From CAZNPH01 sp964574985 (lineage in GTDB: Bacteria > Bacteroidota > Bacteroidia > Bacteroidales > SM23-62): a DNA stretch of 64,000 bases. Positions 26,137 through 35,471 of the stretch are shown here, piece after piece. Both the position numbers and the translations under genes were made by a program. Position 1 is the first letter of the stretch. The number at the start of each line of letters is the position of its first letter. Location: positions 1 to 64,000 of the forward strand of contig CAZNPH010000019.1 in assembly GCA_964574985.1 (NCBI GenBank). The letters are read 5' to 3'. The notes under the pieces were generated by a model. It did no database searches. It saw only the letters and a list, made by a program, of their open reading frames with translations, and was not told the origin of the DNA.

Positions 26137-29100
26137 TCACTCGACAACCAGTTTTCCGCGGAAGATTCTTTCGCCTTTCAGCTCGAGGATGTAACATCCC
26201 GGAGCCAGCCGGCCTCTTTCCATGACCACCCTGCCGGTTCGTATGTCTTTTTCAAGGCGCAGGGCTTTGCCGGTCAGATCCCTGAGGATCATCGTATAAG
26301 GCTTGCCTTCCTCCGATGAAAAATCAATGGTGACCGAATGGCGGAATGGGTTGGGGTATATGCGCACTTCATGCTGCATCATGACCTTTGCCCCAGTTTC
26401 CAGCACATCGGTGATCCGGATGGTGAACTGTTTTTCAGTAAACAGACTGTCCTCGCCGCTGTCTGTGGAACGTACCCGGATGGAGCAGCTGTCTTTGCTC
26501 TCAAAGTCAAATGACACGGCCGCCAGCAGGGAATCTCCCGAAACGGTGAAGCTGCCATTGTCCGTATCCCCGGTTCCGGTCACCAGCATATAGCTGTGGG
26601 TGTCGGCCGAATCGGCATCGTCGGTGGTGAACCGTCCCACCAGGGCTCCCGCATCCAGGTTTTCGGCAATGCTGTCGGGATCCAGTGTAATATCCGCAGG
26701 TTCGCTGTTGGGGGAGGACTGCAGCCGGTTGTCCTCCAGGTTGGACATGGAGTGGCTGAAGGGCCCCACATCGGCCTTTTTGCTTCCGGTATTGGCAGGA
26801 TCACAGGGATCCGACTTTACTCCGGCGATCCTGTAATACTGCCTGTATGAGGTAGCCACCGGATCGGCATCGGTCCATGAATTGAGGCTTCCCGAGATGG
26901 TCTTCACCGGCTGGAGGCCCTTGGAATCGCTGCCCCGGTAGATGATGTAGCTGTCGAAATTCACCGGCACCCCTTCGATCTCATATTTGTCCCAGCGCAG
27001 GTTTACCCCGCCCACTGCACTGACATACTGCAGGAACAGTGTCTTGTGATAGGGGCTCAGTACGGACTCGTTGCCGCAGGTATCCACGGCGGAGATCTTG
27101 TAGAGGTACTGCTGCTCTTCGGGGTTGGAGGTGCTGTCTACCAGGATCGAGAGATCATCCACGCCCAGTGTTCCGATCACCTTGTACTGGTTGGTCGTAT
27201 CGGTTTCCCTCCAGATGTTGTAGGAAACCACGCCCACCTCCGGTGTTTTCTCGAAAATGACCATATTCTTTCCGGTTTCCAGGTCAATGGTAACCAGGCA
27301 GATCTCTTCCTGGCCGAAAGGCTCGGCCACCAGTACCTCGATGGTGTCGTAAACCCTGCATACATTGCCGTCGTTCCAGGCTTCGACCGAGTAGTTTCCG
27401 GATTCTGAAACGGTGATGGAGGAGGAAGTGCTGTCAACATTCCACAGATAATGGTCATAAATTTCGCCGGCATCCAGGGTAACCGTTTCTCCCAGGCAGA
27501 TGGCGGTATCCCTGCCCAGGTCCGGGCGGGCAATGTTGGGATCCACCATGACCTGCAGGGTGTCAGATTGGGAACATCCGTTCTCATCGGTGACCTTTAC
27601 CGAATAGATGTCAGCAGAGGAAACTGTAATGGTCTGTGTACTCTCTCCCGTGCTCCAGTCATACTGTGCAAGTCCGCTCCCCCCGTCCAGCACAAGCTCA
27701 TCGCCGTTGCAGATGTGCACATCCGCACCCAGGTCGATGACCGGCAGTGGATGGACGGTCACCGTGGCGTTGTTGCTTTCCACGCCGCTCATGTTGCACT
27801 CGTTGCGTACAAGCACATCATAGGATCCTGCATTACCGGCGGTGACCGACGCAAGCTCAAGGGTGGATGACGAGCCCCACCCGCCCAGAGCGGTTTCGTT
27901 TTTTCTCCAGGAATATTCCAGGGGAGTTGTGCCGTAGGCCGATACGCTGAGGGTCACCGTGTCGCCAGTGCAGTTTTCACTGCCTGCAGGCGGGGTGGTG
28001 ATCACCGGTGCGGATTTGACAAACAGTGTGGCCGTGGATGCAGTGTCATTGGGTGTGCAATTCCCCGAAACCACGCAGCGGTAGAGATACGCGTCCATGG
28101 AAGGGGTGATTCCGGNNNNNNNNNNNNNNNNNNNNNNNNNNNNNNNNNNNNNNNNNNNNNNNNNNNNNNNNNNNNNNNNNNNNNNNNNNNNNNNNNNNNN
28201 NNNNNNNNNNNNNNNGAACTGCACATCCAGGGTGGCCGGGTTGCTGGTCACCGATCCGCAGTCGTTGCTCACCGTGCACCTGAATTGTTTCTGGTCGTCT
28301 CCCGCGGGCGGGGTATAGCTGTAGGAATCTGCGCTGGCTCCGGCAATATCCGTCCATGCCCCCCCGGAGGGTTTTTCCTCCCACTGGCAGACAATGTCCG
28401 TCCCGGTTGCCGACACACTGAAGCCGGCCTCATCACCCAGGCATACGGCCTGCCCGTCGGGATGGACCAGGATGGCCGGATCGGATTTTACCTTCAGGAT
28501 GGCAGAGATGGATGTATCCTTGGGTTCACAGTTCCCCGAAACCACGCAGCGGTAGAGATACGCGTCCATGGAAGGGGTGATTCCGGTGATGGACAACTGA
28601 TTGTTACTGACCGTGTATTGCCCTGAAGTGCTCAGGCCGGACCAGTTTTCTCCCTCATCCTGGCTTTCCTGCCATGTGTATGTGAGTGCGTCCCCCGTTG
28701 CCGAAATACTGAAACTGGTGGCCGTTCCTTCGCACACGGTGTCGTTCACCGGCTCCTGGGTGATCTCCGGGGCGAACTGCACATCCAGGGTGGCCGGGTT
28801 GCTGGTCACCGATCCGCAGTCGTTGCTCGCCACACACACAAACTGTTTCTGGTCGTCTCCTGCCGGCGGTGTATAATTATATGTGGAAGAAGTTGCCCCG
28901 GAAATGTTTGTCCAGGAACCACCCTGGGGTTTTTCCATCCACTGGCAGACAATGTCGGTTCCGGAAGCGGAAACACTGAAACCGGCACCATCACCCAGGC
29001 AAACGGTCTGATTGTCGGGGTGGACCAGGATGGAGGGATCGCTGTCCACGTTCAGTATGGCCGGGGCGGAGGTTGCGGTGGGAGAACAATCACCGGAAAC

Positions 29101-30066
29101 AATGCATCTGTAAAGACTACTGTCCATGGAAACCACAATGTCATCGATGGACAACTGATTGTCATTCACCGTGTATTTTCCCGAAGTGCTCAGGTTGCCC
29201 CAGTCGCCACCGCCGTCGGTGCTTATCTGCCATTGATAGGAGAGTCCGTCCCCGGTAGCCGTGATGCTGTAATTGGTGGATGTCCCTTCGCACACCGTGC
29301 TGGCGGAAGGATCCTGGGTAATGCCGGGTTTGAACAGGATATCCAGTGTGGCCGAATTGCTGGTTGCCTCCCCGCATCCGTTATAAACAACACATTTATA
29401 CTGGCTCAGATCGTCTTCTGCCAGGGGGTAAAAAGAATAGGTTGATGAAGTTGCGCCGCTGATGGAGTACCAGGTGGTTTCCCCGTCCGGCATGACCTTC
29501 CACTTGTATCTCCGGTGTTCCCCGGAAGCGCCGGCACTGAAAGAGGCCTGTTCATCCTCACAGATGGTTTGATCGTTGGGATGTGTCGATATGGTCACGC
29601 CGGCACTGGAATAAAAAAATTCAACCGTATCGGTGTTGTAGGCACCGCTTCCGCAATCCACCACGCACCAGTATTTTTGATTGGCTCTGTCTTCATTGGT
29701 CACCGTAAATTTCGGGTCGGTTGCCCCGTCAATGGCCTCGGGTACCCATTGCCACAAACAAAGCCCCCCGCCGGGTCCACAGACCAATTTATATACCCAG
29801 GTGTACCACTGAAAAGTCCCGTCTGAATAACAGGGATTCGGAGTTATGGGAGATAAGGGTGGCCCAAAATAGGGTTCAACTGCATACAGATCCTTTTCCT
29901 CTCCGTCGCACATATCGTATGTTGAATAAGCAGTGGCATACCAACAATCATCCAGAAGACAATTATAGACATAAGGGCCATCACCGTCCGCCGCATAACA
30001 GGCTGTACCCAGCATAAACAATATCCCTGCAATGAGGGATCCGGCAAAAAACGGTCTTGTTTTCAT
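26137..30066 (-). CDS. Ig-repeat T9SS-exported surface protein (interrupted by N gap)
   Basis: At least 1309 residues with a signal peptide (cleavage near CYAAD, residue 26). After a Cys-rich N-terminal region come tandem immunoglobulin-like domains of about 90 residues, each with a pattern such as HPDNQTVCLGD...FSVSASG and a W...Y-x-C core. A PKD/Ig pair and fibronectin-like modules follow. A cadherin-like domain lies near 1130-1225 (SIAENLDAGALVGRFTTDD), and the C-terminal T9SS type A sorting domain starts at VRIYPNPFRHSV. The protein should be exported by the type IX system and attached to the cell surface. A 100-N gap lies in one Ig unit. The two-component genes upstream on the same strand may be linked, but the 136-base gap leaves this open. 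Confidence 0.82.
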   Translation of the reverse strand: MKTRPFFAGSLIAGILFMLGTACYAADGDGPYVYNCLLDDCWYATAYSTYDMCDGEEKDLYAVEPYFGPPLSPITPNPCYSDGTFQWYTWVYKLVCGPGGGLCLWQWVPEAIDGATDPKFTVTNEDRANQKYWCVVDCGSGAYNTDTVEFFYSSAGVTISTHPNDQTICEDEQASFSAGASGEHRRYKWKVMPDGETTWYSISGATSSTYSFYPLAEDDLSQYKCVVYNGCGEATSNSATLDILFKPGITQDPSASTVCEGTSTNYSITATGDGLSYQWQISTDGGGDWGNLSTSGKYTVNDNQLSIDDIVVSMDSSLYRCIVSGDCSPTATSAPAILNVDSDPSILVHPDNQTVCLGDGAGFSVSASGTDIVCQWMEKPQGGSWTNISGATSSTYNYTPPAGDDQKQFVCVASNDCGSVTSNPATLDVQFAPEITQEPVNDTVCEGTATSFSISATGDALTYTWQESQDEGENWSGLSTSGQYTVSNNQLSITGITPSMDAYLYRCVVSGNCEPKDTSISAILKVKSDPAILVHPDGQAVCLGDEAGFSVSATGTDIVCQWEEKPSGGAWTDIAGASADSYSYTPPAGDDQKQFRCTVSNDCGSVTSNPATLDVQFXXXXXXXXXXXXXXXXXXXXXXXXXXXXXXXXXXGITPSMDAYLYRCVVSGNCTPNDTASTATLFVKSAPVITTPPAGSENCTGDTVTLSVSAYGTTPLEYSWRKNETALGGWGSSSTLELASVTAGNAGSYDVLVRNECNMSGVESNNATVTVHPLPVIDLGADVHICNGDELVLDGGSGLAQYDWSTGESTQTITVSSADIYSVKVTDENGCSQSDTLQVMVDPNIARPDLGRDTAICLGETVTLDAGEIYDHYLWNVDSTSSSITVSESGNYSVEAWNDGNVCRVYDTIEVLVAEPFGQEEICLVTIDLETGKNMVIFEKTPEVGVVSYNIWRETDTTNQYKVIGTLGVDDLSILVDSTSNPEEQQYLYKISAVDTCGNESVLSPYHKTLFLQYVSAVGGVNLRWDKYEIEGVPVNFDSYIIYRGSDSKGLQPVKTISGSLNSWTDADPVATSYRQYYRIAGVKSDPCDPANTGSKKADVGPFSHSMSNLEDNRLQSSPNSEPADITLDPDSIAENLDAGALVGRFTTDDADSADTHSYMLVTGTGDTDNGSFTVSGDSLLAAVSFDFESKDSCSIRVRSTDSGEDSLFTEKQFTIRITDVLETGAKVMMQHEVRIYPNPFRHSVTIDFSSEEGKPYTMILRDLTGKALRLEKDIRTGRVVMERGRLAPGCYILELKGERIFRGKLVVE
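28060..28873 (-). repeat. Near-identical Ig-domain direct repeats flanking the gap
   Basis: The bases up to 28115 recur almost exactly up to 28586 (ending GTGATTCCGG in both), and the bases from 28216 recur from 28774 (GAACTGCACATCCAGG in both). The unit therefore covers two Ig domains. The high identity suggests recent duplication or conversion and explains why the assembly broke here. Confidence 0.8.
28116..28215. other. Assembly gap of 100 N
   Basis: Exactly 100 N, a placeholder size. The matching interval in the neighbouring repeat (28587-28773) is 187 bases, which leaves the same remainder modulo 3 as 100, so a repeat-sized fill would keep the frame open. Confidence 0.99.
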
Positions 30067-30202
30067 GATTTCGAGGTAAAAGGTTAAATTCCAATATACA
30101 AGTTACTGTGCAACCCCCTTGTTAGGCAAAGAAATGTTGTATCCGGCGGGGAATCCGGGATAAACGGCAGCATAAGCGTGATGACTGAAAAAACAGGAAA
30201 AA

Positions 30203-30973
30203 TTAAAGTTCGAGGCGGAGGCGTTTTCTGACTGAATCGCGGAAGGTCCTGCCCACCGGGATCCTGTCCCTGCCGATGTATAAACTATTGTGATCGGCCG
30301 ATTCGATGTACTCGGTATTGACCGCGAAGGATTTATGTGTTTGCAGGAAAAGCCCTTTGGGGAGTCCGGCCAGGAATTTCTGCAGGGACGAGCGGACCAG
30401 GTATTTTTTATCCCTGCAATGCAGTTCGACATAATTCCCGTCCGATCCGATCCAGCGGATCTCCCGGAAACGGACCTTGACCATCAGATGGTCCTGTTTG
30501 ATGAACATGTGATCAGGCGTCTTTTCTTTTCTTTCCCGGGCATCTGTGCCGTCCCGGGGCCCCGGCCGGTCGCCCGGCGGGAAGCCGGCTTCTTTGCGGC
30601 TCATGAAATTGGAGAAGGCGATCTCAATGGCCGCATACAGGTCTTTCTTTTCGAATGGTTTTACAATGTAGGCGTCCGGGTTCACCCCGCGGGCCCTTTC
30701 CACTGTTCCCCTGTCGGCATGGCTGGTCAGGAAAATAACCGGGATGTCCGTCTGTGAGCGGGCCGTACGGGCCAGTTCAATCCCGTCCGGCGAACTTTTC
30801 AGGACAATGTCGATGAGCAGCAGGTCGGGTTCGTGCAGACGGACCATTTCCATGGCCTCATCATAGGCGGTTGCGATGCAGGGAACATCATAGCCCAGCT
30901 CCGTCAGCGTATAGCGGATGTCTTCCGCGATGATCAGTTCGTCTTCGACGATGAGGATGCGGATTTTGCTCAT
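30203..30973 (-). CDS. LytTR-family response regulator
   Basis: A 256-residue regulator. The receiver domain spans about 1-122 with acidic pocket E10/D11, phosphoacceptor D55 (LLLIDIVL) and Lys in YIVKPF. A charged linker (about 128-152, rich in Arg, Pro and Asp) leads to a LytTR DNA-binding domain (about 155-256) with VRFREIRWIGSDGNYVELH and FLQTHKSFAVN. The start overlaps the stop of the TPR kinase by four bases, so the two genes are one translation unit and almost certainly a cognate pair. A regulon cannot be read from the sequence; the Ig-repeat surface protein directly downstream is one candidate. Confidence 0.9.
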   Translation of the reverse strand: MSKIRILIVEDELIIAEDIRYTLTELGYDVPCIATAYDEAMEMVRLHEPDLLLIDIVLKSSPDGIELARTARSQTDIPVIFLTSHADRGTVERARGVNPDAYIVKPFEKKDLYAAIEIAFSNFMSRKEAGFPPGDRPGPRDGTDARERKEKTPDHMFIKQDHLMVKVRFREIRWIGSDGNYVELHCRDKKYLVRSSLQKFLAGLPKGLFLQTHKSFAVNTEYIESADHNSLYIGRDRIPVGRTFRDSVRKRLRLEL

Positions 30974-33255
30974 GGCTGCTCAGTTTTGAAAGCAAGTTCG
31001 AAGACCGCCCCGTTTTCATTCCTGAAACGCGGAATCCCTTTTAACTGGCGGGACAGGATAGTCACCAGTCTGAGTCCGATCGATGATGTTTTCCCGGGAT
31101 CCATGTTTTCCGGAAGGCCTTTTCCGTCATCGGCCACGGTCAGGAGCCAGCCATTGGATCCCTGTTTGAGCAGCCGGATCTGAACCTCCCCGTTTTTCCT
31201 GCTTTCAAATGCATATTTGTAGGCATTGGTCACCAGTTCATTGACAATGAGACCCACCGGGATGGCACATTCAATATCCAGATGGGCGTCCCGGGTATCC
31301 ACGGTGGTCCGGACGTCCCCCGAAGAATAGGTTTCTGAAAGAAAATCCGTCAGCTTTACAAGGTAATCCTGAAAATCGATACTGGCAAGGTGATCGGACT
31401 GGTATAGTGTCTGGTGGATCAGGGCCATGGATTTCACCCGGCTCTGACCGGTTTTCACCGCATCCCGGATGGTTTTGTCTTTTATGTTCTGTGTTTGCAG
31501 ACTGAGCAGTGAGGAGATGATCTGCAGGTTGTTTTTCACCCGGTGGTGGATCTCCCGCAGGAGAACTTCCTTTTCATCCAGGGATTCGGTAAGCTTGTCG
31601 TTGATGGTCTGGATCTCCTCTTTCTGTTCGGCCAGCAATTGGTTGGCCTTTTTCTTGTGCAGGTAGCCCCTCAGGATAAAAAATCCCATCACGGCCACCA
31701 GCACAAATCCGGCGGTAAAAGCATTGCGCATGATCTTCTGGCGTTTCAGCTCCTCCCGGTGGGCCAGCTGTTCCCGGGCCTGCTGAAATTCGGCCTCCTG
31801 CTGTTCTTTGTCGAATGCATACTGCATCTCCATTTGGGTGATCTTTTTGATGTTGGCGGCGTTGGCCAGACTGTCGTTCATTTCCCTGAACAGGGAGAGG
31901 TACCGGTATGCCGCACGGTAATTGCCCAGGTCTGCGTACAGGGTGCTGAGTGTTTCGGCCGATGAACGGATCAGCCCGGGATAGCCCAGCTCCTCACTGA
32001 TCCGGAGCCCCCGGTTCAGCATTTTCAGCGCCTCGTGGCGGTTCCCTGCCCGGCAAAAAATCTTTCCCAGGTTGATGCAGATCTCTGCAATGCCCTTTCT
32101 GTATCCGATATCCGTGGCCAGGGCCAGGCCTTTTTCATAAATGCGGGTGGATTCAGCGGTCCTGCCCTGCCTTTCAAGGACCAGCCCGCTGTTCAGGTAC
32201 CCGGCCACCATGCCCTGCTTGTCCCCGGTTTCCCGGTGAATCCGGAGCCCTTCCCTGAAATGTTCCAGGGCCCCGGCATATTTCCCTTGTTTCTCATAAA
32301 TATTGCCGATGTTGTAACGGGCGATGGCAATACCCCTTTTGTCTCTGACCTCCTGCATGATCTGCAGGTTCTTCATCTGGTTTTCCAGGGCTTTTTCATA
32401 ATCCTCCAGGTAGTAATAGATGATCCCGATGTTCCCGTAAGCGGCACCCACCTCGCCCCTGACCCCAATCTGCTCATTGAGCCGCAGGGAATGGAAATAA
32501 TGGTCCAGGGCATGCCGGTAGTTGCCCTGGTAATCGTAGATGATGGCCAGGTGGTTGTGCATCATGGCCACCCCTGCCGAATCCCCCAGTTCCCGGGAGA
32601 TGGCCATGGATTTTTTATAATATTCCAGGGCCTTTTCATAATCCCCCATATACTTGTGGCAATGTCCGATGTTGTTGTAGTTGTCGGAGATCCTTTCCCG
32701 GTCACCGGTCCGCCGGCCGGCTTCCAGGCTTTTCATGAAATATTCCAGGGCCAGCGGGTAATCCGATTGCACGCCATGGGTGATCCCCACCTTCAGTGCG
32801 GCATCGGCCATCCCGTCGGAATCACCCAATTCAGTATACATTTCCAGGGCTTCCAGGTAATGTTTTCTTCCCGTATCCCAGTTTTCCGTAGCCGTATGCA
32901 GGAGCCCCTCTGTAATTTTACAATCCGCCAGTCCCGTGGCCCAGCCCAGCGTGCGGGACAATTTGACGGCTTCCTGCCAGTATTGACGGGCCTTGGAGGG
33001 ATCGCTTTTTCTGAGCTCATACGCCAGGGCATTCAGGACGTTCACCCGGCCGGTATCGGGTGGAGCCGTTTCCAGGAGGGTAAACAGACTGTCAACCGGG
33101 GAGATAAACCGGGCATAACGGGCATGCAGGGCGGATGTGGCCGGCACACATGCAGTAAGGAAAAAACAAGTGGCAATACAAAAGATCCTGTACCGACCGG
33201 TCGGCATCAAGTGTTGCGGGAGCAGGGCCAGGCACTGCCGGATCATGATCATCAC
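30970..33255 (-). CDS. TPR-containing histidine kinase (HisKA_2 type)
   Basis: A 761-residue kinase. A signal/anchor sequence near residues 20-42 is followed by nine or ten TPR units of 40 residues (for example YNNIGHCHKYMGDYEKALEY) up to about residue 450. Then come a coiled coil (about 470-515), one TM helix (about 520-540), a second coiled coil, and a HisKA_2 domain (about 570-650) with VLLREIHHRVKNNLQIISSL. A HWE/HATPase-like ATP-binding domain (about 655-758) carries ELVTNAYKYAF and VADDGKGLP. The periplasmic TPR array with this kinase type is common in Bacteroidota and pairs with LytTR regulators, as here. The stimulus is unknown. Confidence 0.88.
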   Translation of the reverse strand: MMIMIRQCLALLPQHLMPTGRYRIFCIATCFFLTACVPATSALHARYARFISPVDSLFTLLETAPPDTGRVNVLNALAYELRKSDPSKARQYWQEAVKLSRTLGWATGLADCKITEGLLHTATENWDTGRKHYLEALEMYTELGDSDGMADAALKVGITHGVQSDYPLALEYFMKSLEAGRRTGDRERISDNYNNIGHCHKYMGDYEKALEYYKKSMAISRELGDSAGVAMMHNHLAIIYDYQGNYRHALDHYFHSLRLNEQIGVRGEVGAAYGNIGIIYYYLEDYEKALENQMKNLQIMQEVRDKRGIAIARYNIGNIYEKQGKYAGALEHFREGLRIHRETGDKQGMVAGYLNSGLVLERQGRTAESTRIYEKGLALATDIGYRKGIAEICINLGKIFCRAGNRHEALKMLNRGLRISEELGYPGLIRSSAETLSTLYADLGNYRAAYRYLSLFREMNDSLANAANIKKITQMEMQYAFDKEQQEAEFQQAREQLAHREELKRQKIMRNAFTAGFVLVAVMGFFILRGYLHKKKANQLLAEQKEEIQTINDKLTESLDEKEVLLREIHHRVKNNLQIISSLLSLQTQNIKDKTIRDAVKTGQSRVKSMALIHQTLYQSDHLASIDFQDYLVKLTDFLSETYSSGDVRTTVDTRDAHLDIECAIPVGLIVNELVTNAYKYAFESRKNGEVQIRLLKQGSNGWLLTVADDGKGLPENMDPGKTSSIGLRLVTILSRQLKGIPRFRNENGAVFELAFKTEQP

Positions 33256-33336
33256 ATCCCGGAATTAATCATTTCACGCGATAAGTTAGGGCATATTTCA
33301 ACGCGATTCAAGTGATGCCCGGCATCCGTTTGCCCT

Positions 33337-35448
33337 TCACTCGATCACCGCGATGGAATGAATATGCAGATAGGGGACGGTAAAGCCCGTTGTTCCGCCG
33401 TCATATTCAAAATCCAGGGGCTGGTTTCCGGGCATCAGGGTGACCGATCCGGGCTTTTTATCTGTTTTTACCCGGACGCCGATGTTGTAAACCGGCAGTA
33501 CGTGTTCGGAGATCTTGTTGGTCCCGCGGGCGGATTTTTCCCGGAAATGGTTCACCAGATGGACCTGCCGGCTGCCGTCCTTTTCCGTCAGCACCACTTC
33601 CACCACTGAAGGAGCATTTACCTCCACAAGCTTTTCGGAAATGGTCATGTTGAGCAGGTTCCTGAACATGTTGGTAAGGTTCCACTGGGGATATTCCATG
33701 ACCGCCTCAAAGATGTCATTGCCGAGGAAAACGGCGTGGCCCTGGCCATACCGGTTGAGGGTGATGGCCGGATGGCCGGTGTATTTCCCCGGGGGCGAAG
33801 AGCGGTGGACATAATTCCCGTCCTCCATCAGCAGGGGCTCCCGGAGATCGGCCAGCACCTCCGCGGAAGTGGCTTCCAGCAATGCGCAGTCACCGTAAGT
33901 CTGCTGGGGCATATCCAGCACGTCCTTTTTCAGTTTCTCCTCTTTGATCACGATGTGGGAATGGTCGAAACCGTATTTGCCCACCGGTTTTGCGCCGAAT
34001 ACATCCTCCAGGCCGAATTCCCCTGCCGGTTTGAAATCCTCGTCCTGGCTTCCGGTCAGTGAAACGGCCACCAGGGTGCCCCCGTCCCTGACAAAACCGC
34101 GCAGGGCATTTTCCAGTTCCGTGCCGAGGTACCGCTGGTCGGGCAGGATGACCGCCTTGTAGCGGTCCATGTTCTTCAGCAGGGTTTTTTCATCCAGGAT
34201 GTTGAAATGAAAACCGCTTTGCAGCAGCATGTTGAAGGCTCCGCGCAGACTCTCGTCGGGGACGTACAGGTCCGGGCCGTGGGTGAAATGACCGGCCGGT
34301 GAGTTCAGCACCGCAATATAGGGTACCGGATTGGCCCCTTCACAAAGCTCCTCCCGTGCCATTACAAATTCAAAGGTCTTTTTGTACTGGTCCATCAGGG
34401 CGGGTTCCACCCCGAACTCCGGCCTGATCTGGTACCCGGGGAAGGTGCGTCCGCCGTTGGCCATGATGGCCCCGCATTCCTGCATCATGGCTTCCGCGGG
34501 CTTGACACCCCATCCGCCCCACCAGGAAAGGAAGGCCGTGTTCATGATGTCGAAGGGCTTGTCCAGGGTCACCCAGTTCTTGGCAATGAAGCTCGCCTCA
34601 TCCACCTGGTCGTAGGGGAGGATATCCAGGGACAGGAATCCCAGGTCTTCCGGGGGTAATTCGGGCTGCCGGTAGGTGTATGACCAGTTGATGGCCACCA
34701 GGATATCCGGGTTGCCCCGGTGGACCGCATTGATGGCATCCCGGCGGATCCTTTTGCCTTCCTTCAGCAGCCACCCGATGTAGGTTTCCCACATGGGATG
34801 ATCCTCCGACAGGGGATATTCATGGCCCGTATCCTTGCAGAATTTCCTTTTGGCGTGACGGTCATCGGGATCATTGACATACAAAAAATCAAAGAAGAGT
34901 CCGTTTACATCATAATTCCCCGCAAACTCCTCCAGGATGGGCAGCAGCATCTCTTCCAGGTACGGACTGAACAAGGATACCTTGTGCCTTTTTTCACCGT
35001 TCTCTTTGGTCAGCAGCCATTCGGGGTGGTCCCGCCGGACCGGCTCGCCGCCGGTCACGTTGAAATAGGCAATGGTGGTGATGCCCCGTTTTTTGCAGGC
35101 ATCCAGGATATCCCCCACCATATCGGTGTCTTCCGGAAGTTTGGGATGGATGTATCCGTGTTCCCCTTTCCGGTAATAGAGCCATCCGCGCATGCACAGA
35201 GCGTGCAGGGAAACGGTCTGCACATGGGCCTGCTCCAGTTGCCGGGCCCATTCATCCGCATCCAGGTTTTTGGTGACATTTCCGGCGGCTTCATAGGTGT
35301 GGAAGTCGAAAAAAAGCTTCCGCCAGGAATCCCGGTACCACTGGTCCGGGTTGCCGGAAATGCCCTGTGCGTTAAGTCCTTCCGGCAGGCATGCGGTGAC
35401 AGCCACAATGGCCAGGCATGCAAAACTGGTAAGAATGGATTTTTTCAT
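33337..35448 (-). CDS. GHL6-like glycoside hydrolase with trimerisation domain
   Basis: A 703-residue secreted protein; the leader contains both a possible lipobox (VTAC, Cys20) and a signal-peptidase I site (LNAQ), so anchoring is undecided. Residues 30-370 form a TIM barrel like the hypothetical glycosyl hydrolase 6 group, related to GH29 fucosidases and GH42-like enzymes (FFDFLYVNDPDDRHAKRKFC; WGGWGVKPAEAMMQE). Residues 385-600 resemble the beta-galactosidase trimerisation domain (ILDEKTLLKNMDRYKAVILPD; GGTLVAVSLTG), and a small beta domain closes the protein. An alpha-L-fucosidase or beta-galactosidase activity is plausible but not proven by visible catalytic residues. It is first in a three-gene operon with a sugar porter and a URO-D-family protein downstream of it in coordinates but upstream in transcription. 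Confidence 0.72.
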   Translation of the reverse strand: MKKSILTSFACLAIVAVTACLPEGLNAQGISGNPDQWYRDSWRKLFFDFHTYEAAGNVTKNLDADEWARQLEQAHVQTVSLHALCMRGWLYYRKGEHGYIHPKLPEDTDMVGDILDACKKRGITTIAYFNVTGGEPVRRDHPEWLLTKENGEKRHKVSLFSPYLEEMLLPILEEFAGNYDVNGLFFDFLYVNDPDDRHAKRKFCKDTGHEYPLSEDHPMWETYIGWLLKEGKRIRRDAINAVHRGNPDILVAINWSYTYRQPELPPEDLGFLSLDILPYDQVDEASFIAKNWVTLDKPFDIMNTAFLSWWGGWGVKPAEAMMQECGAIMANGGRTFPGYQIRPEFGVEPALMDQYKKTFEFVMAREELCEGANPVPYIAVLNSPAGHFTHGPDLYVPDESLRGAFNMLLQSGFHFNILDEKTLLKNMDRYKAVILPDQRYLGTELENALRGFVRDGGTLVAVSLTGSQDEDFKPAGEFGLEDVFGAKPVGKYGFDHSHIVIKEEKLKKDVLDMPQQTYGDCALLEATSAEVLADLREPLLMEDGNYVHRSSPPGKYTGHPAITLNRYGQGHAVFLGNDIFEAVMEYPQWNLTNMFRNLLNMTISEKLVEVNAPSVVEVVLTEKDGSRQVHLVNHFREKSARGTNKISEHVLPVYNIGVRVKTDKKPGSVTLMPGNQPLDFEYDGGTTGFTVPYLHIHSIAVIE

Positions 35449-35471
35449 GGTTTTGTTATCGTTGGTTCATT

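Noticed and set aside
32035..33315. 426-codon open frame antisense to the TPR kinase
   Set aside because: Its periodicity only mirrors the TPR repeats on the other strand.
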